Made by a program: the position numbers and the translations under genes
Notes under the pieces: model-generated
What the model saw: only the letters and a program-made list of their open reading frames with translations
Databases searched by the model: none
Told to the model about the DNA's origin: nothing
From: Pusillimonas sp. UBA3987
Lineage (GTDB): Bacteria > Pseudomonadota > Gammaproteobacteria > Burkholderiales > Burkholderiaceae_B
DNA: 64,000 bases
Reading direction: 5' to 3'
Assembly (NCBI GenBank): GCA_002384935.1
Contig: DGCD01000006.1
Location: 124,001-188,000 of the forward strand
Shown: piece by piece, positions 15,733 through 24,773 of the stretch
Position numbering within the stretch: position 1 is the first letter of the stretch
Layout of the letters: each line of letters begins with the position of its first letter

Positions 15733-18700
15733 ATGCGCTACGGGGATCTTATTCAGTTCGAGCCGATTGAATCGGTCATTCAACTGCTCGACGCCAATCG
15801 GCCCAACGAGGCCAAGAAGCTCGTCGCCACCTATGTCATCTCCGATGACATGGCCGAGCGCATTGCCAAGCAGATGATCCCTCAGCTCTCCTTCGATGAG
15901 TCGGTTGACCATAAGGGCGTACTGGTGGTCGGCAACTACGGCACCGGTAAATCGCACTTGATGTCGGTGCTGTCGCTGATCGCCGAAGATGCCGCCTATG
16001 TACCTATGGTTCAGCACCCCAAAGTCGCCGAGGCGGCCGGCAGCATCGCCGGCAAGTTCAAGGTGCACCGCATCGAGATCTCCAGCCAGATGTCCCTGCG
16101 CGACATCATCACTCAGGAGCTGGAGATCTTCCTGGAGAAGCAGGGCGTCAGCTACACCTTCCCGCCGGCCGACAAAGTCGTCAACAACAAGGCCGCGTTC
16201 GAGGAAATGATGGCAGCCTTTGACGAAGTACACCCTGGCAAGGGCGTGCTGCTGGTGGTCGACGAGTTCCTTGAGTTCCTGCGCTCGCGCAAGGACCACG
16301 ACCTGGTACTGGATCTGTCCTTCCTGCGCGAGATCGGCGAAGTCACCAAGCACCTGCGCTTCCGTTTCGTGGCCGGTGTTCAGGAAGCCATTTTTGACAA
16401 CAGCCGCTTTCAGCATGTTGCCGACAGCCTGCGCCGCGTAAACGAGCGTTTCGCCCAGGTGTTGCTGGCCCGTCAGGATGTCAGCTTCGTTGTCGCCGAG
16501 CGTCTGCTGAAAAAATCCGCTGACCAGCAGCACAAGATCCGCACCTACCTTACACCCTTCGCCAAGTTCTATCACAACATGAACGAGCGGATGGATGAAT
16601 ACGTGCAGCTGTTTCCGGTGCACCCGGACTACATCGGCACCTTCGAGCGCCTGATCTTTACCGAAAAGCGCGGCGCGCTGGTCACCTTGCGCGACCAGAT
16701 CCAGGCCATCCTGGACGATGAAGTCCCCACCGACCGCCCCGGCCTGATCGGCTTCGACAAGTTCTGGGAAACGGTCACATCCAACTCGGTACTGCGCTCA
16801 GACCCGAATATCGGCCCGGTACTCAATGTCGCTGAAGTGCTGGGCGAGCGCGTGCAGAAAGCGTTTTCTCGCCCCGCCTACAAGGCCATGGCGGTGCGCG
16901 TCATCAAAGGTCTGTCCGTCCACCGCCTGACCACCGGCGGCGATATCTACGTGCCCGTGGGGCCGACCGCAGAAGAGCTTCGCGACACTCTCTGCTTATA
17001 CCAGCCCGGCATCGAAGAGATGGGCGGCGAGCCTGCTGACGACCTGCTGACCGCCGTGCAAACCACCCTGCGCGAGATCGTCAAAACGGTGAACGGCCAG
17101 TTCATCTCCAAGGCTCCCGACACCGAACAGTACTACCTCGATCTGAAGAAGGACGTCGACTACGACGCACAAATTGAGAAGCGCGCCGAAGCCCTGTCCG
17201 ACGACGCACTGGATCGTGCCTACTACGGCGCCCTCATGCAGTTGATGGAGCGTACCGAGGAAGACACCTACGTCACCGGCTACCGAATCTGGCAACACCA
17301 GGTGGAATGGCAGGAGCGGCGTGTCGAACGCAATGGCTACCTGTTCCTGGGTGCCCCCAACGACCGGCCGACCGCTCAGCCGGAGCGCGATTTCTACATC
17401 TACTTCATCCAGCCGTTCGAGCCCCCGCGCTTTCGCGATGACAGCCGCACGGATGAGGTGTTCTTCCGCCTGAAAGGTCTGGACGATGCCATCAAGCGCT
17501 ATCTGGCCTGTTATGCCGCTGCCCAGGAGCTGGCTTCCTCGGCCAGCGGTGGCGCCAAGTCGGTGTATCTGGACAAGGCAAAAGAAGCCCTGCGCGACAT
17601 GAGCAAGTGGCTGCAGGACAAGCAGATGACGGCCTTCGAAGTCACCTACCAGGGCAAGACCAAAACCCTGCAGGAGTGGGCCAAGGGCGTTTCCATGCGT
17701 GACAAGCTGCGTCTGGGGCCGGATGAGCGCGCTAACTTCCGTGACATCGTCAACGTTACCTCAGGCCTGGCCCTCGGCACCCATTTTGCCGACCTGGCAC
17801 CGGAGTACCCGACGTTCTCCGCCTTGGTCACCGAAGCCAACCGCAAGCAACTCATCGGCAACGCGCTGAAGGCACTGGCCGGCGGCACCTGCACCAAGGA
17901 CGCCATCGTCATCCTGGATGCCCTGGAAATGCTCGACGGCGACCGCATCGAGCCGACCCGCTCGCGCTACGCCCAGGAAGTCCTCAGCCGCCTCACTGCC
18001 AAGGGGCACGGCCAGGTTCTCAACCGGGCCGAGCTGATCAGTGGTGCCACCGATGTCGAGTTCTTCGCACCGGTACGCTTCCGCCTGGAGCCCGATCTGC
18101 TGATGGCCGTCCTGGGCGGGCTGGTCTACTCCGGTGACATTGTGCTCGCCATCACCGGCGACAAGATCGACTCCGGCAAGCTCTCGCTGCTGGTGGAGCG
18201 CGCCCTGGATGATCTCAAGACCTTCAAGCACGTTGAAGCCCCCAAGGAGATCAATGTCGCCGTCCTGCGCTCACTTTTTGAACTGCTGGGTCTCCCCAGC
18301 GGCTTTGCGCAGATGGCCACCCAAGGCAAGGAAGAGCCCGTCAAGGAGCTGCTGGAAGCCGTTGCCAAACTGGTCAACCGCGTGCTCACTGTGGGTACCG
18401 ACCTGCAGACCCGTCTGAGCTTCTGGGGGCAGTCCCTGCTGCGTGAGGAAGAGCTGCGTGACTGGCGCAGCCGCCTGGAGGCCCTCAAGAGCTTCCTGGA
18501 AAGCCTCTCCCCCTACAACACCATAGGCAAGCTCAAAAACCTGCGTATCACCCAGGCCGACATCAAGGCACAGCAAAAGAACTTGGACGTGCTATCTGCC
18601 GTTGAGAACCTGCGTGATCTGATCGCCGAGCTGGGTAGCGTGGCTGGCTATCTGTCCCAAGCGGAAATGGTTCTGCCGAGTGACCACGCCTGGGTGAAGC

Positions 18701-19458
18701 AAGCTCAGTCGGCCCGCAAGGACATTCTCGACAAGCTCGCCCAGAACAAAAGCGCCGCCCACGCCGCCACCTACCGCCAACAGCTGGCTGCGCTCAAGAA
18801 AGACTACATCAATGCCTACGTGGCCCAGCACAGCAAGGCACGCCTCGGCGTAGCCGAGGACAAGACCAAGACCGCCCTGCGCCGCGATTCGCGCATCACC
18901 ACACTGCGCGCCCTGGCAGGCATCTCGCTGATGCCTACCGGGCAGCTCACCAGCTTCGAAGACAAGCTCGACAAGCTCAAAAGCTGCGCTTCGCTGGTCG
19001 AAGTCGAGCTGGCCACCAGCCCGGTATGCCCGCACTGCGGTTTTCGGCCAGCCAACGAGCAAGCCGACCTGTTGCCGGCCGCCAACGTACTCAAGGCCCT
19101 GGATGAAGAACTGGATCGCCTGCTCGCAGGCTGGCAACAGACCCTGCTGGACAACCTCGACGACCCCATCATCCAGGCCAACTTCGAGCTGCTGAAGGCC
19201 AGCCAGCGCGAGCTGATTACCGCCTTCCTGGCATCCAAAACACTGCCCGATCTGGTCACGCCGGAATTTGTAGCCACCATCCAGGAGGCGCTTTCCGGGC
19301 TGGAGAAGATCCTGGTTACCGGCGATGACATCAAGCAGGCACTGCTGGCCGGCGGCTCTCCCGCCACGCCTGAAGACCTGCGCCGCCGCTTCGAGTCATT
19401 TATGACCGAGCGGTGCAAGGGCAAGGACGCCAGCAAACTGCGGTTTGTGGTGGAGTGA
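15733..19458 (+). CDS. brxC: BREX-3 ATPase BrxC (DUF6079)
   Basis: 1241 residues with a good ribosome binding site (AGGGGAGG). Walker A GNYGTGKS is at 67-74 and Walker B LLVVDEF at about 173-179. Long helical and coiled-coil-like regions follow (roughly 880-1080), and a zinc-ribbon half CPHCG is at 1099-1103. BrxC/PglY is the large AAA-type ATPase common to all BREX systems and is required for exclusion of phage DNA. The GC-rich character of brxF-brxC ends at this stop codon; the next gene looks different. Confidence 0.92.
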   Translation: MRYGDLIQFEPIESVIQLLDANRPNEAKKLVATYVISDDMAERIAKQMIPQLSFDESVDHKGVLVVGNYGTGKSHLMSVLSLIAEDAAYVPMVQHPKVAEAAGSIAGKFKVHRIEISSQMSLRDIITQELEIFLEKQGVSYTFPPADKVVNNKAAFEEMMAAFDEVHPGKGVLLVVDEFLEFLRSRKDHDLVLDLSFLREIGEVTKHLRFRFVAGVQEAIFDNSRFQHVADSLRRVNERFAQVLLARQDVSFVVAERLLKKSADQQHKIRTYLTPFAKFYHNMNERMDEYVQLFPVHPDYIGTFERLIFTEKRGALVTLRDQIQAILDDEVPTDRPGLIGFDKFWETVTSNSVLRSDPNIGPVLNVAEVLGERVQKAFSRPAYKAMAVRVIKGLSVHRLTTGGDIYVPVGPTAEELRDTLCLYQPGIEEMGGEPADDLLTAVQTTLREIVKTVNGQFISKAPDTEQYYLDLKKDVDYDAQIEKRAEALSDDALDRAYYGALMQLMERTEEDTYVTGYRIWQHQVEWQERRVERNGYLFLGAPNDRPTAQPERDFYIYFIQPFEPPRFRDDSRTDEVFFRLKGLDDAIKRYLACYAAAQELASSASGGAKSVYLDKAKEALRDMSKWLQDKQMTAFEVTYQGKTKTLQEWAKGVSMRDKLRLGPDERANFRDIVNVTSGLALGTHFADLAPEYPTFSALVTEANRKQLIGNALKALAGGTCTKDAIVILDALEMLDGDRIEPTRSRYAQEVLSRLTAKGHGQVLNRAELISGATDVEFFAPVRFRLEPDLLMAVLGGLVYSGDIVLAITGDKIDSGKLSLLVERALDDLKTFKHVEAPKEINVAVLRSLFELLGLPSGFAQMATQGKEEPVKELLEAVAKLVNRVLTVGTDLQTRLSFWGQSLLREEELRDWRSRLEALKSFLESLSPYNTIGKLKNLRITQADIKAQQKNLDVLSAVENLRDLIAELGSVAGYLSQAEMVLPSDHAWVKQAQSARKDILDKLAQNKSAAHAATYRQQLAALKKDYINAYVAQHSKARLGVAEDKTKTALRRDSRITTLRALAGISLMPTGQLTSFEDKLDKLKSCASLVEVELATSPVCPHCGFRPANEQADLLPAANVLKALDEELDRLLAGWQQTLLDNLDDPIIQANFELLKASQRELITAFLASKTLPDLVTPEFVATIQEALSGLEKILVTGDDIKQALLAGGSPATPEDLRRRFESFMTERCKGKDASKLRFVVE

Positions 19459-19493
19459 GGCCAACTCAGGATTATGTATAAGGGGCAACAAAA

Positions 19494-21449
19494 ATGAAGC
19501 TAATAAAAGTTCAAGTCACCAACTTTCGATCTGTCGAAGACAGCGGCGAATTCCAGGTCGGCGCTATGACGTGCCTGGTCGGAAAAAACGAGGCGGGGAA
19601 GACCGCGATACTGAATGCCATCCAAGGCATTGCCCCTTCTGATTCTGATTATGCGTACGACAAGACGCGAGACTACCCGCGCCGCTATCTAAGCAAATTC
19701 AATGAGCGCCACCCCAACGAAGTATCCCCGGTTGCCAAAAGCTGGTGGCAGCTGGATGAGGGTGATATTGAAGCCCTGGAAGATCTGCTGGGTGCAGATG
19801 TTCTCGAAGGCAAAGAAGTGATCATCATTAGCTATATCGGTCGTGGAAACACCTGGACCATTCCGGTTAACGAGGAGGAGTGCATGCGCAAGCTTCAGAC
19901 ACGCCATGGCTTGAACGCTAAAGACAAAGGCGACATGAAGCAGGCCAAGACCGTAAAGGATGCCTTAGCGGTACTTAAAGGCCTTCCTGAGAGGTCGGAA
20001 GCGCAGACTGCACTCATGCAAGCCATTGAGAAATTCCGGGATGGAAGCCCTGTGCTTGCAGCTATCAACCTCCTCAACGAGCGAAAGCCTACTTTCTTCT
20101 ATACCTCTCACTTTGAACGGATGTCAGGCGAAATTTCCCTGAACAAACTTGCAGAGGACAAGAAACAAGGAAAGGTCAGCTCCGGAGACAGGATATTCCT
20201 CGACTTCTTGGAGTACGCGGGTACGACCATAGAGGAGCTTCGCGATACTGCTAAGCATGAGGAATTAGTGGCCCAGTGCGAAGGGGCGTCAAACGACATC
20301 ACCGATGAGATTTTCGAGTTCTGGACCCAGAACGACGCCTTGGCCATCAAAATTGAGATCAATGAGGGAAGACCTGATGACCCTCCCCCGTTCAACAACG
20401 GAAAAATCGCAAAAATCCGCATAGAGAACAAGCATCATCGTGTGACGGTTCCTCTGTCCGAACGAAGCGCAGGCTTTGTCTGGTTTTTCTCCTTCCTCGC
20501 GCAATTCAAGCAGCTCAAGAAGTCTGCCGGCAAAGCGATTATCCTTCTAGATGAGCCAGGCTTAACACTGCATGGCAAGGCGCAATCCGATCTTTTGCGG
20601 TATATCGAAGAGCGGATTCTGCCAGAGCACCAGGTTATCTACACCACCCACTCGCCCTTCATGGTGCCAGCCCAGCGCCTTGAAGATGTGCGTGTTGTCG
20701 AAGACGTTGTCGACTACTGCGACCCACGTCGTCCCGTCGTCAAAGGCACGAAGGTATCCGCCGACGTTCTTTCGGTTGACAAGGATACGCTTTTCCCTTT
20801 GCAGGCCCACCTCGGCTACGAAATCACTCAGTCCCTATTTGTGGGCCAAAACTGTTTACTGGTAGAGGGACCGTCCGACGTTGTTTATCTGCAAGTCGTA
20901 TCACGAGCATTGCAAGCCAGAGGAAGAACTGGCCTGGATGAACGCTGGACAATCTGCCCCACTGGCGGGCTGGATAAGGTTTGGTCTTTCTCCTCACTCT
21001 TCCGCGGCAACAATCTCAACATGGCCGTGCTATGCGATTACGGGAAGGGTGACAAAAGCAAGGTCGAAAGATTGCGACAAAGCCAGATTTTGAAGTCCGA
21101 AAGAGTGCTCACGGCAGCTGATTTCACGGAAAAGCCTGAAAGCGATGTGGAAGACTTATTCGATAGCACCTTCTACTGCACCCTGGTCAACCAGGCGCTA
21201 GGTCTCAAGGAAGGCGAAATCACAGTCGAGAAAGCAAGCGACGCCGATCAGAATACTTGCCGTATCGTCAAGCAGGTGGAGGCGCTGTGTCGAACGCTGC
21301 CGGCTGACGTCCCTGATTTCGGCCACTATGTGCCCGCCGACTACCTGATGAGAAATCCTCAGATTCTCGACGGGGAAGATGATTCAGTTACTGGAACCTT
21401 GGATCGCTTTGAAAAAGTTTTCAAAACATTGAATGGCTTTTTGGATTAG
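19494..21449 (+). CDS. OLD-family ATPase/TOPRIM nuclease inserted in BREX
   Basis: 651 residues with ribosome binding site AGGGG. The ABC-type ATPase half has Walker A GKNEAGKT at 30-37, a signature region around LSERSAG and Walker B ILLDEP (D353). The TOPRIM half has LLVEGPSD (E458) and CDYGKGD (D515), the metal-binding nuclease residues. P2 OLD and the Gabija GajA nuclease share this architecture. No UvrD-like GajB partner follows, so it is a stand-alone class 1-like OLD. It does not belong to the core BREX-3 set. Its AT-richer sequence suggests separate acquisition. Confidence 0.85.
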   Translation: MKLIKVQVTNFRSVEDSGEFQVGAMTCLVGKNEAGKTAILNAIQGIAPSDSDYAYDKTRDYPRRYLSKFNERHPNEVSPVAKSWWQLDEGDIEALEDLLGADVLEGKEVIIISYIGRGNTWTIPVNEEECMRKLQTRHGLNAKDKGDMKQAKTVKDALAVLKGLPERSEAQTALMQAIEKFRDGSPVLAAINLLNERKPTFFYTSHFERMSGEISLNKLAEDKKQGKVSSGDRIFLDFLEYAGTTIEELRDTAKHEELVAQCEGASNDITDEIFEFWTQNDALAIKIEINEGRPDDPPPFNNGKIAKIRIENKHHRVTVPLSERSAGFVWFFSFLAQFKQLKKSAGKAIILLDEPGLTLHGKAQSDLLRYIEERILPEHQVIYTTHSPFMVPAQRLEDVRVVEDVVDYCDPRRPVVKGTKVSADVLSVDKDTLFPLQAHLGYEITQSLFVGQNCLLVEGPSDVVYLQVVSRALQARGRTGLDERWTICPTGGLDKVWSFSSLFRGNNLNMAVLCDYGKGDKSKVERLRQSQILKSERVLTAADFTEKPESDVEDLFDSTFYCTLVNQALGLKEGEITVEKASDADQNTCRIVKQVEALCRTLPADVPDFGHYVPADYLMRNPQILDGEDDSVTGTLDRFEKVFKTLNGFLD

Positions 21450-21465
21450 GCGGGGCGGGCAGCGA

Positions 21466-21873
21466 ATGTGTCGATTAGAAATGACGCCTGAGTTTTTGAA
21501 GGACGTGATGCAACAACCAGAGAAGCAGCCAAACACTCAACCTGTGGACGTCGCTGGCCACTCAGGCGTCGACGCTGAACAAATAGCCCAGCCAGCTATT
21601 AGACATGTTCAGTCACTTATTCAGTTGACAGCTAGCCAGCGGAGAATCATCAGTCACGTCGGTATGCCCCGCTCGCTGGTCGAACTGATAACGCACACCG
21701 GCTACACAGCCAGCGCCCCTACTTCAAGGCCTCCCACATCGAACAGACTGACCGTCGGGATTTTTCGAATAACCGTACCGGACAAGCCATGCTCATTCAA
21801 ACAGCGCCTCTTGCGGGCAGCAGTACGTATCAAATTTAGGGCCTGGTGTGCCGACCAGCAGGCCACTACATAA
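21466..21873 (+). pseudogene. Decayed winged-helix C-terminal remnant
   Basis: An open frame of 135 codons that looks like a damaged end of a RecG-C/AlbA_2-ATPase-type protein. In frame are IISHVGMPRSLVELITHTGY and later RITVPDKPCSFKQR. The latter resembles EMTQPDKPRSSKQR in the intact ATPase encoded at 24774-26582. The linking part RPYFKASHIEQT is found only in another frame (about 21709-21745), so at least two frameshifts are present. It lies between the OLD gene and pglX and is probably the scar of a lost gene. Confidence 0.55.
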
Positions 21874-21886
21874 CGGATGAATCACC

Positions 21887-24739
21887 ATGAAAACGACTGT
21901 CTCTTTGGACTTAAGATCAGAGACTACAACTGGCCCAGTGGAATGCTTGGGCCAAACTTTCCCCAGCGATCAGGCGCGCCGAGAGTATTATCTGAAGCTG
22001 CTGACCGAAAAGCTGAAAGACCCTGAATTTAGGAAAATCGAAGGTTTCCCTACTGGATCTGATCAAGCCATACTGGATCTTTCAGATCCACCATACTACA
22101 CAGCGTGTCCAAATCCTTTCGTTAAGGATTTCATCAACCATCAAGGGAAATCCTACGACTCATCAATCCCATATGGGACAGAGCCGTTTTCGGCTGATGT
22201 AAGTGAAGGTAAGAACGATCCCGTCTATTTAGCCCATAGCTACCATACAAAGGTTCCACACAAGGCAGTCATGCGGTATTTGCTCCACTATACAAAGCCT
22301 GGTGACGTAATTCTTGATGCCTTTTGTGGAACAGGGATGACAGGTGTTGCTGCGCAACTTTGCGGTGATCGTTCAGAGGTACAGTCTCTGGGCTATAGGG
22401 TAGATGGCGACGGGATGGTTAGCGCGCTGGAACAAGTTAACGGCAAAGATGTTTGGGTGCCGTTTTCCAAACTTGGTCCTCGACACGCAGTACTCAACGA
22501 TTTGTCACCAGCTGCGACTTTTATTGCTCACAATTACAACGTCCCTGTTGACGCAAGTGATTTTGAGATTAAAGCAAGAAAGGCTTTGGAGATTGTGGAG
22601 AATGATGTTGGCTGGATGTATCAAACGTTGCACAACCCGACGGCTGAAATCATCGAACACGCTATCGCCAGCCTTACATCCGAAGATATGCCATGCTTTC
22701 CCGAGGAAATTCCTTTGGGGAGGATTAACTATACAGTCTGGTCGGATGTTTTCTTATGTCCAGAATGCGTTGGTGAGATCATCTTTTGGGATGCTGCGGT
22801 AGATAAAGCGACGGGGCAAGTCGTAGAACCGTTTTGTTGCCCTCATTGCGGAACCTCTTCATCAAAGCGGTCGTTAGATCGATCGTGGCAAACGAAATAT
22901 GACGTTTTTTTAGGTGCGCCAGTTCGTCATGCTAAGCAGGTTCCGGTGTACATCAGCTATCGCGTGGGTAAAGCCAAATATGAAAAAAAACCCGACGCAT
23001 TTGATTTTGCCTTGCTCGAGAAAATTGAAAGTGTTAATTCGAAAACTTGGATCCCCACCTTTCGCATGCCTGAAGGAGATGAGGCGCGACGAAATGATGA
23101 GGCGGGTATTACACACACACATCAGTTCTTCTCACGCAGAAATCTAATAGCGCTTGGTACATTTCGTAGCGGCTACGAAAATATCTATCAAGCCATCAAT
23201 CTTACTTCTACCACTCTGGTGGCTTCGAAGCTTTATCGATTCCGATCTCAAAATGGAAGCTTTGGGGCAGGTGGCGGCCCCATGAGCGGCACTCTGTATA
23301 TCCCATCCTTAATTAAAGAAATTCCGGTTACGAAGCTTATTGACGAACATATTGCAAAGCACTCAAGGTTGAAGGCGGCAAGACCAATGAAGACCGGTGC
23401 AATAATCACCACCGGCTCGGCAGCGGCTATGCCGCTTCCTAAAAATTCTGTTGACTATATTTTTGTGGATCCGCCTTTTGGCGCAAACATTCAATATTCA
23501 GACCTGAATTTCCTCTGGGAGTGTTGGCTTGCTGTGTTAACACATGTGCCAGCAGAGGCAATCGAAAGCAAATCCCACGGGAAGTCTATAGACAAATATA
23601 GAGCTCTTATGACATCAGCTTTTCGCGAAATGCACCGTGTACTAAAGCCAGGAAGATGGATAACTGTTGAGTTTTCCAATACCCAGGCAGCTGTATGGAA
23701 CACCATTCAAACTTCCCTTCAGGAGGCAGGGTTTGTAGTGGCAAACGTATCAGCTTTGGACAAGAAGCAGGGGAGCTTTAAAGCGGTAACCACAACCACT
23801 GCGGTAAAGCAAGATTTGGTAATTTCCGCATACAAGCCGAACGGTGGCCTCGAAGAACGATTTGCTAGATCTGCCGGTAGTGAGGATTCTGTCTGGGACT
23901 TTATTAGAACCCATTTGCAGTATCTGCCGACAGTCAAGACAAAGATGGGGCAGTTAGATTTTATTGCCGAGCGTGACCCAAGGATTATTTTTGACCGAAT
24001 GGTGGCTTGGTTCGTGCGACACGGCGCAGCCGTACCACTTTCTAGTCAAAAGTTTCAAGACGGGCTTCGCGTTCGCTTCCCCGAACGCGATGGAATGGTC
24101 TTCTTGTCCGATCAGGTCGCAGAATACGATAAGAAGCGCGCTCAAGCGGCACAGGCCCCGCAGATGGAGTTGTTCGTCTCCGACGAGCGTAGCGCCATCG
24201 ACTGGCTGGCTGATTTCCTCAAACGCCGTCCCTCGACTTACCAGGAAGTTCACCCCGAGTTCACCACTCAGCTGGGCGCTGGCTGGAAGAAGCACGAAGC
24301 CAAGCCAGAGCTGATGGCACTACTGGAAAACAACTTTCTGAAATACGACGGCACTGGCGAAGTGCCCAGCCAGATCCACAGCTACCTCTCCACTAACCAC
24401 AAAGACCTGCGTGGCCTGGACAAGAACGACCCGTGCCTGATCGCCAAAGCCAAGGACCGCTGGTTCGTCCCCGACCCGAACAAGGCACAGGATCTGGAGA
24501 AGAAACGCGAGAAGGCGCTGCTCAAGGAGTTCCAGGTGTACCAGGCCTTTACTGGCCGCCGCCTCAAGGAATTCCGCCTGGAGGTGCTGCGCGCCGGCTT
24601 CAAAGAAGCCTGGGGCAAGAAGGACTACCAGACCATCATTGCCGTGGCCAAGAAGATCCCCGACGAGGCGCTGCAGGAAGATGAAAAACTGCTGCTCTGG
24701 TATGACCAGGCGATGACTCGTACTGAGGATGGCCTATGA
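21887..24739 (+). CDS. pglXI: BREX-3 adenine-specific DNA methyltransferase PglX
   Basis: 950 residues. An N-terminal SDPPYYTACPNPF (about 66-78) is followed by the SAM motif DAFCGTGMTG (D144). A zinc-ribbon insertion with two CxxC pairs (around 290 and 320) comes next, and then the catalytic DPPF (528-531). The helical C-terminal third, rich in Lys and Glu, resembles the conserved tail of BREX-3 methyltransferases. PglX marks host DNA at a short asymmetric site so that BREX spares it. Composition changes within the gene: up to about residue 725 it looks AT-richer, then GC-rich like its neighbours, which suggests a recombined allele. Confidence 0.88.
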   Translation: MKTTVSLDLRSETTTGPVECLGQTFPSDQARREYYLKLLTEKLKDPEFRKIEGFPTGSDQAILDLSDPPYYTACPNPFVKDFINHQGKSYDSSIPYGTEPFSADVSEGKNDPVYLAHSYHTKVPHKAVMRYLLHYTKPGDVILDAFCGTGMTGVAAQLCGDRSEVQSLGYRVDGDGMVSALEQVNGKDVWVPFSKLGPRHAVLNDLSPAATFIAHNYNVPVDASDFEIKARKALEIVENDVGWMYQTLHNPTAEIIEHAIASLTSEDMPCFPEEIPLGRINYTVWSDVFLCPECVGEIIFWDAAVDKATGQVVEPFCCPHCGTSSSKRSLDRSWQTKYDVFLGAPVRHAKQVPVYISYRVGKAKYEKKPDAFDFALLEKIESVNSKTWIPTFRMPEGDEARRNDEAGITHTHQFFSRRNLIALGTFRSGYENIYQAINLTSTTLVASKLYRFRSQNGSFGAGGGPMSGTLYIPSLIKEIPVTKLIDEHIAKHSRLKAARPMKTGAIITTGSAAAMPLPKNSVDYIFVDPPFGANIQYSDLNFLWECWLAVLTHVPAEAIESKSHGKSIDKYRALMTSAFREMHRVLKPGRWITVEFSNTQAAVWNTIQTSLQEAGFVVANVSALDKKQGSFKAVTTTTAVKQDLVISAYKPNGGLEERFARSAGSEDSVWDFIRTHLQYLPTVKTKMGQLDFIAERDPRIIFDRMVAWFVRHGAAVPLSSQKFQDGLRVRFPERDGMVFLSDQVAEYDKKRAQAAQAPQMELFVSDERSAIDWLADFLKRRPSTYQEVHPEFTTQLGAGWKKHEAKPELMALLENNFLKYDGTGEVPSQIHSYLSTNHKDLRGLDKNDPCLIAKAKDRWFVPDPNKAQDLEKKREKALLKEFQVYQAFTGRRLKEFRLEVLRAGFKEAWGKKDYQTIIAVAKKIPDEALQEDEKLLLWYDQAMTRTEDGL

Positions 24740-24773
24740 GGCCATCCCTGATTTCGGCAAAGGTCTCTGTGCA

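Noticed and set aside
15673..16623. Open minus-strand frame of 316 codons inside brxC
   Set aside because: It overlaps the Walker A and B region of brxC and is a by-product of high-GC codon bias.
19494..21449. Gabija system
   Set aside because: The OLD-type nuclease resembles GajA, but no UvrD-like GajB follows; the next gene is a decayed fragment and then pglX.
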